The translations under genes were made by a program, and so were the position numbers. A stretch of DNA of 21,671 bases, taken from assembly GCA_964627045.1 (NCBI GenBank), contig CAZVIK010000052.1:1-21671 (forward strand). The letters are read 5' to 3'. The DNA comes from CAZVIK01 sp964627045. Its GTDB lineage: Bacteria; Acidobacteriota; Terriglobia; Bryobacterales; Bryobacteraceae. The notes under the pieces are model-generated. The model was not told the DNA's origin, ran no database searches, and saw only the letters and a list, made by a program, of their open reading frames with translations. This document shows positions 15,701 to 21,671 of the stretch, piece after piece. The first letter of the stretch is position 1. Each line of letters begins with the position of its first letter.

Positions 15701-15861
15701 CGGCCAAGTTGAACTCGCGCGCGCCGAAGTACGCGCCGGGCACGCCGCCCACGACGCTGGGCGAGGCGCTGGCGTCGGCGCGGACGCGGGTTCTCGGGCA
15801 GGGTTCGACTTGGGGCGCGTATCAACACTATGGGGACCCGGCGGCGCACCTGGCGCGGTGA
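12739..15861 (+). CDS. Multidomain protein: LCAT/PGAP1-like alpha/beta hydrolase + M17 N-terminal-like domain + CHAT protease domain
   Basis: The 1040-residue protein starts at ATG 12739 with little Shine-Dalgarno match, 45 bases after the caspase stop and in the same frame. Residues 1-65 are helical and unassigned. Residues about 68-390 are an LCAT/PGAP1-like hydrolase: VVVFLPGIMGSNLV, nucleophile S185 in AHSMGG, likely D348 in GDGRVP and likely H370 in EAHGGLV. After a charged linker, about 463-605 resembles the N-terminal domain of M17 leucyl aminopeptidases (AVVGHYQGVAPVNAIGAIDR, VLVAGMGQEGRFTAADLRYL) without the metal-binding catalytic domain. Residues about 676-1040 are a CHAT domain: VPWEMAVLP, H880 in HFAGHGVFD and C926 in FSNACFSA. 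No signal peptide is seen. CHAT and caspase domains belong to the same structural clan. A membrane-lipid-cleaving effector controlled by proteolysis is a reasonable guess; no activity is shown. Confidence 0.75.
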   Translation: MTKSLCLRLAAMPWAELLDRFDSASRVGRPGGADHEQLREYFGAEELEALLGLRARALAAERRNGRERPVVVFLPGIMGSNLVAVRRGIDEDLVWIDYLGLAAGQMELLRLTPDGRREAETAVRVRCISVDKRAYAGLVVALSGHWDVQPFAFDWRKDLDLAADELAERIRDEYLGRPVHLVAHSMGGLVARRLQARHRGLWEKLAVGGQGGRLVMLGTPNYGSYDILRTLAGEQPVLRLLAAVDVKHSLRELQGVLAGFPGVYQVLPHAAKLRDLEAPIYRAGAWGEHPVSARHLRRALEFQEALAEPEGHDARRMAYVAGSNRETRDGVRIDAPGRFRYGMTRAGDGRVPHSLGVLANVATYFAGEAHGGLVRSRRVLDAVQEILTTGRTTGLQEAPQRGRRQVGRSYAADARKGRLAPAPETPEGRRCAEDAIREAAMGEAIRNRLEGSGRAPRRSAGKRLIIEVVHGDISGVRAPVAVVGHYQGVAPVNAIGAIDRRLGGWLTEATRSSVLGGELGRLFYLPVADKLLQAAGVLVAGMGQEGRFTAADLRYLMQTVASAVAAWKMSEFATVLIGSGEGNIPIEKALRALVQGLCDALDRLPAGHRLKRILLVENDGRRAGWLRLLLEKMRSEAAERGVGLQVSGGPAALRRVPKRARAGGRRTVPANDAFGPRLTITRERETLRFTALTRQAVIPAREIEVQDHYLHGISEKLMRAGTLEEQHVLGRLLAAYLLPADLLEACDWDAPLTAVVDRTTAAVPWEMAVLPGSAAPRFLGTHLRLARQFQTLLAPAPALAPLPGSRLRALVIADPAPGDLHLAGAAEEGTQVARIFEAIRARHEVDLEVTARIGPERCDPIDILAMLLDGGFDVVHFAGHGVFDEARPNHSGWVFGREADGRLRTLSATEIFRARRAPRLVFSNACFSAATAARSSAFENNRALAGLAEAFFERGVPNYVGSGWAVGDAAATDFALEFYARALAGVPAAKLNSRAPKYAPGTPPTTLGEALASARTRVLGQGSTWGAYQHYGDPAAHLAR

Positions 15862-15879
15862 AGCGGGCGTCGCGGCCAC

Positions 15880-15885
15880 TACAAT
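15880..15885 (+). promoter_or_regulatory. Possible -10 box (TACAAT) directly upstream of tgt
   Basis: TACAAT ends six bases before the GTG start of tgt, where no Shine-Dalgarno sequence is visible. That spacing would suit a leaderless transcript starting at or near the GTG. No -35 hexamer is recognisable, so the call is weak. Confidence 0.3.
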
Positions 15886-15891
15886 GATTGA

Positions 15892-17031
15892 GTGGGTCCG
15901 GTTCGATTCGAGGTTGTCGCCACCTGCCCGGTGACGGGCGCGCGCGCGGGGCTGTTGCACACGCCGCACGGCACGGTGGAGACGCCGGTCTTCATGCCCG
16001 TGGGCACGCAGGCGACCGTCAAAGGCGTCACGCAGCGCGACCTGGCCGAAGACCTCGGCGTCCAGATCCTCCTGGCCAATACATACCACCTATATATAAG
16101 ACCGGGCCATGAGACCGTGCGGCGGCTGGGGGGGCTGCACCGCTTCATGAACTGGCCGCGCGCGATTCTGACCGATTCCGGCGGGTTCCAGGTCTTCAGC
16201 CTGAGCGGATTGCGTAAGGTCACCGACGAGGGCGTGGTGTTCCGCTCGCACCTGAACGGAGACGCCCACCTGTTCACGCCGGCCTCGACGGTGGACGTGC
16301 AGCTTGCTCTCGCCAGCGACATTATCATGGCTCTGGACGAGTGCCTGGAATACCCGGCCACTCACGAAACCGCGCGAAAGAGCGTCCGGCGCACGGTGCA
16401 CTGGGCCGAGGCCGCGTGGCGGCATTACCAGCAGCGCCGCGAGGAATCCGAGATCGCCTCATCCCTGTTTCCGATCGTGCAGGGTTCGACCTTCCCCGAT
16501 CTACGCCGGGAGTGCGCCGAGCAATTGGTGGGACTGGGGGCGGACGGTTACGCTATCGGCGGGCTCTCGGTGGGAGAGCCGCGCGCCCTGAGCCTGGAGA
16601 TGGTGGAAGCCAGCGTGCCGTTATTGCCGGCCGATCGGCCGCGCTACGTGATGGGCGTAGGGATGCCCGAGGAACTACCCCAATATGTGGCGCGCGGCGT
16701 GGACATGATGGATTGCGTCATGCCGAGCCGCAATGCCCGCAACGGGTGCCTGTTCACGTCGCGCGGGCGGGTGGTCATCAAGCAGGCCCGCTACAAGGAC
16801 GACCCGGCCCCGCTCGACGAGAATTGCGGCTGCTACGCCTGCCGCCATTTTTCGCGCGCGTACCTGCGGCACCTGTTCCTGGCCGGGGAGATGTTGTTTT
16901 CCACCCTGGGGACCTTGCACAACCTCCGGCGCTACCTTGACATCATGCGCGAAGTCAGGCAGTCTATAGTGTTTGGCACCTTCCCGGAGTGCGTAAGATC
17001 CCTGTGCGCCCTTCCGGGTGAGGGAGATTAG
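15892..17031 (+). CDS. tgt: tRNA-guanine(34) transglycosylase
   Basis: The enzyme exchanges guanine 34 for the queuosine precursor preQ1 in tRNAs with GUN anticodons. The 379-residue length is normal for the bacterial family. Visible landmarks are D95 in TDSGGFQVFSL (general acid/base), VQGSTFPDLR, GYAIGGLSVGE, the nucleophile D274 in MDCVMPSRNARNG, and the zinc ligands C312, C314, C317 and H343 (CGCYAC and TLHNL). The start is GTG 15892, giving GPVRFEVVATCPVTGARAG, a normal family N-terminus; no in-frame ATG or clear ribosome binding site lies upstream. tgt beside yajC-secD-secF is a widespread bacterial arrangement. The 88-bp gap to yajC contains a short hairpin at 17063-17077. Confidence 0.95.
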   Translation: MGPVRFEVVATCPVTGARAGLLHTPHGTVETPVFMPVGTQATVKGVTQRDLAEDLGVQILLANTYHLYIRPGHETVRRLGGLHRFMNWPRAILTDSGGFQVFSLSGLRKVTDEGVVFRSHLNGDAHLFTPASTVDVQLALASDIIMALDECLEYPATHETARKSVRRTVHWAEAAWRHYQQRREESEIASSLFPIVQGSTFPDLRRECAEQLVGLGADGYAIGGLSVGEPRALSLEMVEASVPLLPADRPRYVMGVGMPEELPQYVARGVDMMDCVMPSRNARNGCLFTSRGRVVIKQARYKDDPAPLDENCGCYACRHFSRAYLRHLFLAGEMLFSTLGTLHNLRRYLDIMREVRQSIVFGTFPECVRSLCALPGEGD

Positions 17032-17119
17032 GAAGTTGGCCTGCATCTGCCCCCGTCAAGGCTCCTGAGGGTCAGGAACGGTTCGCCCAGGGCGCGCCGC
17101 AGCAGGCACGAGGCCGATT

Positions 17120-17428
17120 GTGTTACCGAGTCTACTGATTCAGACGCAGCCCCCTTCCAACCCGCTCATGGGTTTTCTCCCGATCCTCCTGATCTTCGCG
17201 ATCTTCTATTTCCTGCTCTTTCTTCCGATGCAGCGGCAGAAGAAAAAGCAGCAGCAAATGTTGCGCGACTTGCAGGCCGGCGCCGTGGTGGTGACATCCG
17301 GCGGAATTGTGGGGACCATCGTGTCGCTGGAAGACGATACGATCGTGTTGCGAGTGAAACCCGACAACGTCAAGCTCCAGTTGGCCCGGAGCGCGGTGTC
17401 GGCGCTCATCCCCGAAAAGAAGGATTGA
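17120..17428 (+). CDS. yajC: Preprotein translocase accessory subunit YajC
   Basis: This 102-residue protein starts at GTG 17120, with GAGG about eight bases upstream. It has a single N-terminal membrane segment (FLPILLIFAIFYFLLFLPM) followed at once by a basic, Gln/Lys-rich helix (QRQKKKQQQ) and a small cytosolic beta domain (VVTSGGIVGTIVSLEDDTIV). This is the standard YajC layout. YajC associates with SecD and SecF at the SecYEG channel. The secD gene begins ten bases after its stop. Confidence 0.93.
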   Translation: MLPSLLIQTQPPSNPLMGFLPILLIFAIFYFLLFLPMQRQKKKQQQMLRDLQAGAVVVTSGGIVGTIVSLEDDTIVLRVKPDNVKLQLARSAVSALIPEKKD

Positions 17429-17437
17429 CGGACCAAG

Positions 17438-19054
17438 ATGGATAGAAAGCTGGTTGGCAAAGCGGTCGCGATCGTGGCGGTGATCCTGTTGAGCGTGATC
17501 GGTATCATCGGGTTTCCGAAATCGGCGGCGGATCTGAAGACGAACATCGCCGAGCGCATCAAGCTCGGGCTGGACCTGCGCGGCGGCAGCCACCTGATCC
17601 TCCAGGTGCAGGTGCACGACGCCATGAAGGTGGAGGCCGACCAGACCATCGAGCGGATGCGTGACGAGTTGCGCAAGAGCGGGATCGATTTTGCCGCGAT
17701 GGAGCGCAACGACCCGGCGAGCATTCAGGAAGCCGATTCGATCCAGATCAACATCCGGGGCGTGGACGCGGCGAAGTCCGCCGATTTCCGGCGGGTCATA
17801 GGCGAGCGGTTCCCTACCTGGGTGCTGACCCCGGTCAACTCGACCGACTACCACATGAACCTGCGGCCGTCGGAGTTGCTCACCCTGAAACGAGACACGG
17901 TGGAGCGCTCCATGCGCACCATTGAGCAACGCATCAACGGCCTGGGATTGACCGAGCCGGTGATTCAGATGCACGGGCGGACCGACGCGGAGCATGAGAT
18001 TCTGGTGCAGCTTCCGGGAGTGGACGACCCGGCGCGCGTGAAGAACATCATGCAGACCGCGGCGATGCTGGAGATCACCGACGTGCGCGGCGGTCCGTTC
18101 GCCAGCGCCGAACAGGCCATGGCTCAGAACGGCGGCGTGCTGCCGCTGAACACCAAGCTGGTAAGGATGGCGCCGGGACGCGAGGCCGAACAGAGCTACT
18201 ACCTGCTGGGCCGATCGGCGGTGGTCACCGGACGGGACCTGCGCAACGCGCGGCCCGGCCGCGACGAGTTCCAGCGGTGGGAAGCCAATTTCACCCTGAC
18301 GCAGGACGGCGCGCGGAGGTTTGGCCGGTTCACCGAGAGCAATATCGGAAACCGTTTGGCCGTCGTTCTGGACAACCAGATTCACAGCGTGGCGACGATT
18401 CAAAACCGGATCGACGACTCGGGCCGCATCACCGGAATCGGCGGCGAGCAGGAGGCCAGCGACTTGGCCCTGGTGCTGCGCGCGGGGAGCCTTCCGGCGG
18501 GTATCGTATACCTGGAAGAGCGCACCATCGGGCCGTCGCTCGGCGCCGATTCGATCCGCCAGGGAGTCATGGCCGGCCTGGTTGGGCTGGCGATGGTCAT
18601 CCTTGTGATGCTGGTTTACTACCGCAGGAGCGGGATTAACGCGGTGATCGCGCTCTTGCTGAACGGCGTGATCACGCTGGCCTGCCTGAGCTACTTCAGC
18701 GCGGTCTGGACGCTGCCGGGCATCGCCGGCATGATCCTCAGCCTTGGCATGGCGGTGGACAGCAACGTGTTGATCTTCGAGAGAATCCGGGAAGAGCTTC
18801 GCGCCGGCAAGGGCGTGGCCGGGGCGGTGAGCACCGGCTTCGACCGCGCGTTCCTGACGATTATCGACACGCACGTCACCACGGTGGTGGCCAGCGCCTT
18901 CCTGTTCATGTTCGGCACGGGCCCGGTAAAGGGCTTTGCCGTGACGCTGGTGATCGGGTTGATCGCCAACCTGTTTACGGCCGTTTTCGTCTCCCGTGCG
19001 ATGTTCGACTACTCCCTGTACCGGAATCCGAGGATGGCGGAACTGAGCATCTAG
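17438..19054 (+). CDS. secD: Protein translocase subunit SecD
   Basis: SecD works with SecF as a proton-driven motor that pulls exported proteins across the inner membrane. The 538-residue product has a first membrane segment at about 7-25, the family motif LGLDLRGG at 43-50, a large periplasmic domain, and a C-terminal group of five membrane helices containing the signature MAVDSNVLIFERIREE near 440. The conserved aspartate of this signature is present. The length is within the usual range, shorter than E. coli SecD. It starts at ATG 17438 right after yajC, with an AAGGA inside the yajC 3' end as a possible ribosome binding site. The stop TAG is followed without a gap by the ATG of a 29-codon frame. 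Confidence 0.95.
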   Translation: MDRKLVGKAVAIVAVILLSVIGIIGFPKSAADLKTNIAERIKLGLDLRGGSHLILQVQVHDAMKVEADQTIERMRDELRKSGIDFAAMERNDPASIQEADSIQINIRGVDAAKSADFRRVIGERFPTWVLTPVNSTDYHMNLRPSELLTLKRDTVERSMRTIEQRINGLGLTEPVIQMHGRTDAEHEILVQLPGVDDPARVKNIMQTAAMLEITDVRGGPFASAEQAMAQNGGVLPLNTKLVRMAPGREAEQSYYLLGRSAVVTGRDLRNARPGRDEFQRWEANFTLTQDGARRFGRFTESNIGNRLAVVLDNQIHSVATIQNRIDDSGRITGIGGEQEASDLALVLRAGSLPAGIVYLEERTIGPSLGADSIRQGVMAGLVGLAMVILVMLVYYRRSGINAVIALLLNGVITLACLSYFSAVWTLPGIAGMILSLGMAVDSNVLIFERIREELRAGKGVAGAVSTGFDRAFLTIIDTHVTTVVASAFLFMFGTGPVKGFAVTLVIGLIANLFTAVFVSRAMFDYSLYRNPRMAELSI

Positions 19055-19144
19055 ATGAAACGGCGCCAAGATTTTTCGAGCAGCCGGGAACATAGGAGCA
19101 CGCGCCGGTGTCTATTGGGACTGAGCGGCGATAAGACTGCCTAA
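19055..19144 (+). CDS. Possible 29-residue peptide exactly bridging secD and secF
   Basis: An ATG directly follows the secD TAG, and the frame runs 29 codons to a TAA that is directly followed by the secF ATG. All three frames are in the same register. The peptide is basic and hydrophilic (MKRRQDFSSS at the start, LLGLSGDKTA at the end, six arginines) with one cysteine and no signal or membrane segment. Neither it nor secF has a clear Shine-Dalgarno sequence at its start, so ribosomes finishing secD could pass through it to reach secF. It could be a coupling peptide or just spacer; I know of no family. Confidence 0.4.
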   Translation: MKRRQDFSSSREHRSTRRCLLGLSGDKTA

Positions 19145-20386
19145 ATGGAACTTTTCAAGCCGACAAACATCGACTTCCTTGGTAAGCGCTGGGTTGCATT
19201 GGGCATATCGGCGTTGCTGGTGGTGGCGACGATTATCAGCCTGGTGGCGAAAGGCGGGCCGAACTACGGCATCGACTTCCGCGGCGGCACGCTGGTGTAC
19301 GTGAAATTTGCGGCCACTCCTCCCATCGATCAGATTCGCAGCCTGATCGCCTCTCGCGTATCGGGCGAGGTGACGGTGACCACGGTCCATGACATCGCCG
19401 GGGCGCAGGCCAACGAAATCGTCATCGGCACCGAACTACGGGACGAGCGCGAACTGGACGCGGCGCGGCAAACGATCACGCAGACCTTGCAGGAGCGATA
19501 CGGGAGCGGGGCCGAGAAGCTCGACTTCAACAACGCGACACGGCAGCAGATGATCGACCGGCTGCGAGATCCGCTGCAACAGGCGGGCGCCGGGCTGGAC
19601 GAAGAAGCGTTGGCCGCCCTGATCGACAACCTTCGCGCTTACAGGGATAAGAGCCATTCGGGTCTGATCCGCAACATTGAAGACCTGAAAGAGGCGCCGG
19701 GCGTGACACCAGCCGTGCTGGAGACGCTCAAGCAGCAGGCAGCCGCGGGCCAGTTCGCGATCCGGCAGGTGGAGATCGTGGGACCGAAGGCGGGCGCTGA
19801 CCTCCGGCGGCAGGCGCTGATGGCGACCCTGTACGCGCTGGGCGGGATGCTGGTCTACATCGCCCTGCGCTTCGAGTTCATTGCGGGTGTGGCCGCGGTG
19901 CTGGCGATCATCCACGACACGGTGATCACGATCGGGTTCTTTTCGTTCTTCAACCGCGAGATTTCGCTGACGGTGATTGCGGCGCTGCTCACCTTGATCG
20001 GATACTCGATGAACGACAAGATCGTCATTTTCGACCGCGTTCGCGAAAATCTGAAGATCATGCGCCGCGAGTCTCTCGAAACGTTGGTCAACACGAGCAT
20101 CAACCAAACCTTGAGCCGGACGGTGCTGACGGCGGGCCCGACACTATTGTGCACGTTGGCGCTATACTTCTTGGGCGGGCCGGTGCTGAACGGGATCGCC
20201 TACGCATTGTTTATCGGGATTATCGTGGGGACCTACTCCTCCATCTTCGTGGCGAGTTCGATCCTGGTGGGCTGGGAACGCTTCCAGGGAAGCCGCCGGA
20301 TCGCGGCCAAGGCCGCCGCCACGGAAAAAGCAACACGCAGTGACCTGAGCCGAGGGCCGCAGAGGCCCAAGGCTAAGAAAGGGTAG
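19145..20386 (+). CDS. secF: Protein translocase subunit SecF
   Basis: The 413-residue product has a first membrane segment at about 16-35, the signature YGIDFRGG at 41-48, and a C-terminal group of membrane helices with IGYSMNDKIVIFDRVREN near 285-302, the SecF counterpart of the SecD signature. TAA immediately precedes ATG 19145, so the start cannot lie further upstream. It is about 90 residues longer than E. coli SecF. The extra length is a helical insertion at about 125-205 in the periplasmic domain before VGPKAGADLRRQAL, plus a basic Lys/Arg-rich cytoplasmic tail. It acts with SecD and YajC. The next gene starts six bases after the stop. Confidence 0.95.
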   Translation: MELFKPTNIDFLGKRWVALGISALLVVATIISLVAKGGPNYGIDFRGGTLVYVKFAATPPIDQIRSLIASRVSGEVTVTTVHDIAGAQANEIVIGTELRDERELDAARQTITQTLQERYGSGAEKLDFNNATRQQMIDRLRDPLQQAGAGLDEEALAALIDNLRAYRDKSHSGLIRNIEDLKEAPGVTPAVLETLKQQAAAGQFAIRQVEIVGPKAGADLRRQALMATLYALGGMLVYIALRFEFIAGVAAVLAIIHDTVITIGFFSFFNREISLTVIAALLTLIGYSMNDKIVIFDRVRENLKIMRRESLETLVNTSINQTLSRTVLTAGPTLLCTLALYFLGGPVLNGIAYALFIGIIVGTYSSIFVASSILVGWERFQGSRRIAAKAAATEKATRSDLSRGPQRPKAKKG

Positions 20387-20391
20387 CAGAT

Positions 20392-21141
20392 ATGTTCGAA
20401 CAAACGTTCGTCGAGGGGAATGTCAAGACGAAGACGCCCTTCACCGTGATGGGATCCTTCGTCCTCCAATGCCTCATGGTTGGTGTCGCCATCCTGATTC
20501 CCCTGATCTACACGGATACGCTTCCCGCGACCCAGTTGACGAGCTTCCTGGTGGCACCCCCGCCGCCGCCGCCGCCGCCGCCGCCGCCCGAGGCTGCGCC
20601 GGTGGTCAAGGCCGTGCGCGCCATTCCCAGGCAGTTCGACGCCGGACGCTTGATGGCGCCGAAGAGCATTCCGAAACAGATCGCGATGATCACTGAGGAC
20701 GAGTTGCCTCCTCCGACGCCGGCCGGCGGTGTGGTCGGCGGCCTGGCGGGCGGTATCGCAACGGGCGCGATCGGCGGCATCATCGGTTCGGTGGCCATCG
20801 CGGCGCCGCCGCCGCCGCCCGAAGTAAAGGCTGCGCCTAAGTCTTTGACCCCGCAACGGATTCCGGTTGGCGGCAACGTGCAGGCGGCGCGCCTGGTCAA
20901 CCAGCCCAAGCCGGCCTATCCGCCGCTGGCGCGCCAAGCCCGCATTCAGGGCGTGGTGCGGTTCACGGCCATCATCGGCGTGGACGGCAGGATCCAGAAT
21001 TTGACCTTGGTTTCCGGTCACCCGCTGTTGGTGCCGGCGGCCCAGGCTGCTGTGAAACAGTGGGTGTACCAGCCGACTCTGCTCAACGGGGAGCCGGTGG
21101 AAGTCGTAACGCAAATCGACGTGAACTTCACCTTGCAGTAG
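20392..21141 (+). CDS. TonB-family energy transducer protein
   Basis: The 249-residue protein has a short cytoplasmic N-terminus, one membrane helix at about 17-40 (VMGSFVLQCLMVGVAILI), then a proline run at 56-66, a Gly-rich hydrophobic stretch at 112-133 (GGVVGGLAGGIATGAIGG), a second proline run near 139, and a TonB C-terminal domain at about 168-249 (NQPKPAYPPLARQARIQGVV, VDGRIQNLTLVSGHPLL). This matches TonB/TolA-type proteins that transmit inner-membrane energy to outer-membrane receptors. An ExbB/TolQ-like gene follows, as expected for its motor. The first proline run is encoded by nine CCG repeats. I leave the symbol blank because such genomes usually have several tonB paralogues. Confidence 0.85.
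   Translation: MFEQTFVEGNVKTKTPFTVMGSFVLQCLMVGVAILIPLIYTDTLPATQLTSFLVAPPPPPPPPPPPEAAPVVKAVRAIPRQFDAGRLMAPKSIPKQIAMITEDELPPPTPAGGVVGGLAGGIATGAIGGIIGSVAIAAPPPPPEVKAAPKSLTPQRIPVGGNVQAARLVNQPKPAYPPLARQARIQGVVRFTAIIGVDGRIQNLTLVSGHPLLVPAAQAAVKQWVYQPTLLNGEPVEVVTQIDVNFTLQ
20560..20586 (+). repeat. (CCG)9 microsatellite in the TonB-family gene
   Basis: Nine uninterrupted CCG units encode most of the first proline run. Triplet gain or loss by slippage would change linker length without a frameshift. Confidence 0.9.
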
Positions 21142-21190
21142 AGGTTCGCACAGGACTAAGGACTAAATTCAACTCGCAGGAGAAAACAAT

Positions 21191-21671
21191 ATGTTTTTGC
21201 AAGTACAGGTTTGGGCGATGATGCTGCTTCAAGAAGGCGGAGCAGTGGGTTGGGACATCCGGTCCATGTGGGCGCAGATGGGCTTCATGGCGAAAGCGGT
21301 TGTCATCGTCATGTTCATCATGTCGGCGTATTCGATCGGCGTGATGATCGATCGTCTGCTGGCGTTCAACGGCGCCCGCACGCAGTCCCGCGCGTTTGCC
21401 CCCGCGGTGGCCGGAGCGCTGCGCGACGGTAAGCTGGACGAAGCGATCAAGATTGCGGACCGCTACAAGAAGAGCCACCTGGCGAAGGTTGTGGTCGCGG
21501 GCTTGCAGGAATTCCGCGCTCACCAGTTGAGCACCGAGATTCCGGGCGAAGCGATTGACGCCTCCCGCCGGGCTCTGGAACGCGCCGGCGCGATTGTGCA
21601 CGCCGAACTGAAGCGCGGCATTTCGTCCCTGGCGACTATCGGTTCGACGGCTCCCTTCGTGGGACTGTGCG
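21191..21671 (+). CDS. ExbB/TolQ/MotA-family proton channel protein (3' end outside the window)
   Basis: AGGAGA (21178-21183) is well placed before ATG 21191, and the frame stays open to the window end, giving about 160 residues. There is a first membrane helix at about 34-52 (AVVIVMFIMSAYSIGVMIDR), a cytoplasmic helical region (DGKLDEAIKIADRYKKSHLA, RRALERAGAIVHAELKRG), and the start of the second helix with ATIGSTAPFVGL, the usual ExbB/TolQ signature. With a TonB-family protein just upstream it would supply the proton-driven motor at the inner membrane. An ExbD/TolR gene is expected next but lies outside the window. ExbB and TolQ cannot be separated from this fragment. Confidence 0.88.
   Translation, partial: MFLQVQVWAMMLLQEGGAVGWDIRSMWAQMGFMAKAVVIVMFIMSAYSIGVMIDRLLAFNGARTQSRAFAPAVAGALRDGKLDEAIKIADRYKKSHLAKVVVAGLQEFRAHQLSTEIPGEAIDASRRALERAGAIVHAELKRGISSLATIGSTAPFVGLC

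Noticed and set aside
13537..16089. An 850-codon open frame on the minus strand opposite the CHAT gene and the start of tgt
   Set aside because: Its translation is Arg/Gly/Pro-rich with no recognisable domain, and it lies antisense to well-supported genes. Long antisense frames are expected at this GC content; the same applies to 17132-19093 and 4613-5845 on the minus strand.
16937..16970. TTGACA and TATAGT inside the 3' end of tgt as a promoter for yajC
   Set aside because: The spacer is 22 bases, too long for a sigma-70 promoter, and the element lies about 150 bases inside an upstream coding region.
17063..17077. Hairpin TCCTGA-GGG-TCAGGA between tgt and yajC as a terminator
   Set aside because: The stem is only six base pairs and no T-run follows, so it is not a convincing intrinsic terminator, although it might have another role.
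19094..19134. Eight-codon frame (GTG 19108) behind AGGAG in the secD-secF gap
   Set aside because: It is too short to support, in a different register from secD and secF, and ends ten bases before secF; the 29-codon frame explains the gap better.

Overview
The window is GC-rich bacterial chromosomal DNA, most likely from an Acidobacteriota member of the Bryobacterales/Solibacter type, and probably from a draft or metagenome assembly because a run of 10 N sits at 11444-11453. The lineage call is an inference from gene content: a DUF507 protein, a secreted DUF1080 (3-keto-disaccharide hydrolase) protein, stand-alone secreted FecR-domain proteins, and a tgt - yajC - secD - secF - tonB - exbB run of the kind I associate with Acidobacteriota.

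Region 1 (1-5713, +) is the end of a siphovirus-like tail module. It holds the C-terminus of a tape-measure-like protein, two tandem paralogous tail proteins, and a 1308-residue tail hub protein that joins a lambda gpL-like cysteine domain to a gpJ-like domain. No capsid, lysis or integration gene is visible, so prophage remnant, gene transfer agent-like element and tail-only particle all remain possible.

Region 2 (5714-8502) holds host accessory genes: a possible small secreted protein overlapping the start of a secreted SGNH/GDSL hydrolase, a convergent DUF507 protein with two copies of its domain and a good sigma-70-type promoter, and a secreted DUF1080 protein.

Region 3 (8503-15861, +) is the most unusual part. 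Three tandem secreted FecR-domain genes share a repeated upstream region. The first two share a 299-bp identical tract with diverged flanks, and a decayed copy of the DUF1080 3' end lies before the third. They are followed by a caspase-like peptidase gene and, in the same reading frame past one TAG stop, a 1040-residue protein combining an LCAT/PGAP1-like alpha/beta hydrolase, an M17 aminopeptidase N-terminal-like domain and a CHAT protease domain. Two clan CD-type protease domains beside a lipase-like domain suggest a protease/lipase effector system, possibly for defence or programmed cell death. This is a hypothesis from architecture and context only.

Region 4 (15892-21671, +) is housekeeping: tRNA-guanine transglycosylase (tgt), the Sec accessory genes yajC, secD and secF, a TonB-family protein and the start of an ExbB/TolQ-type proton channel. 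A 29-codon reading frame exactly fills the secD-secF gap, abutting both genes with TAG/ATG and TAA/ATG junctions. No tRNA, rRNA, CRISPR array, insertion sequence or convincing intrinsic terminator was found.
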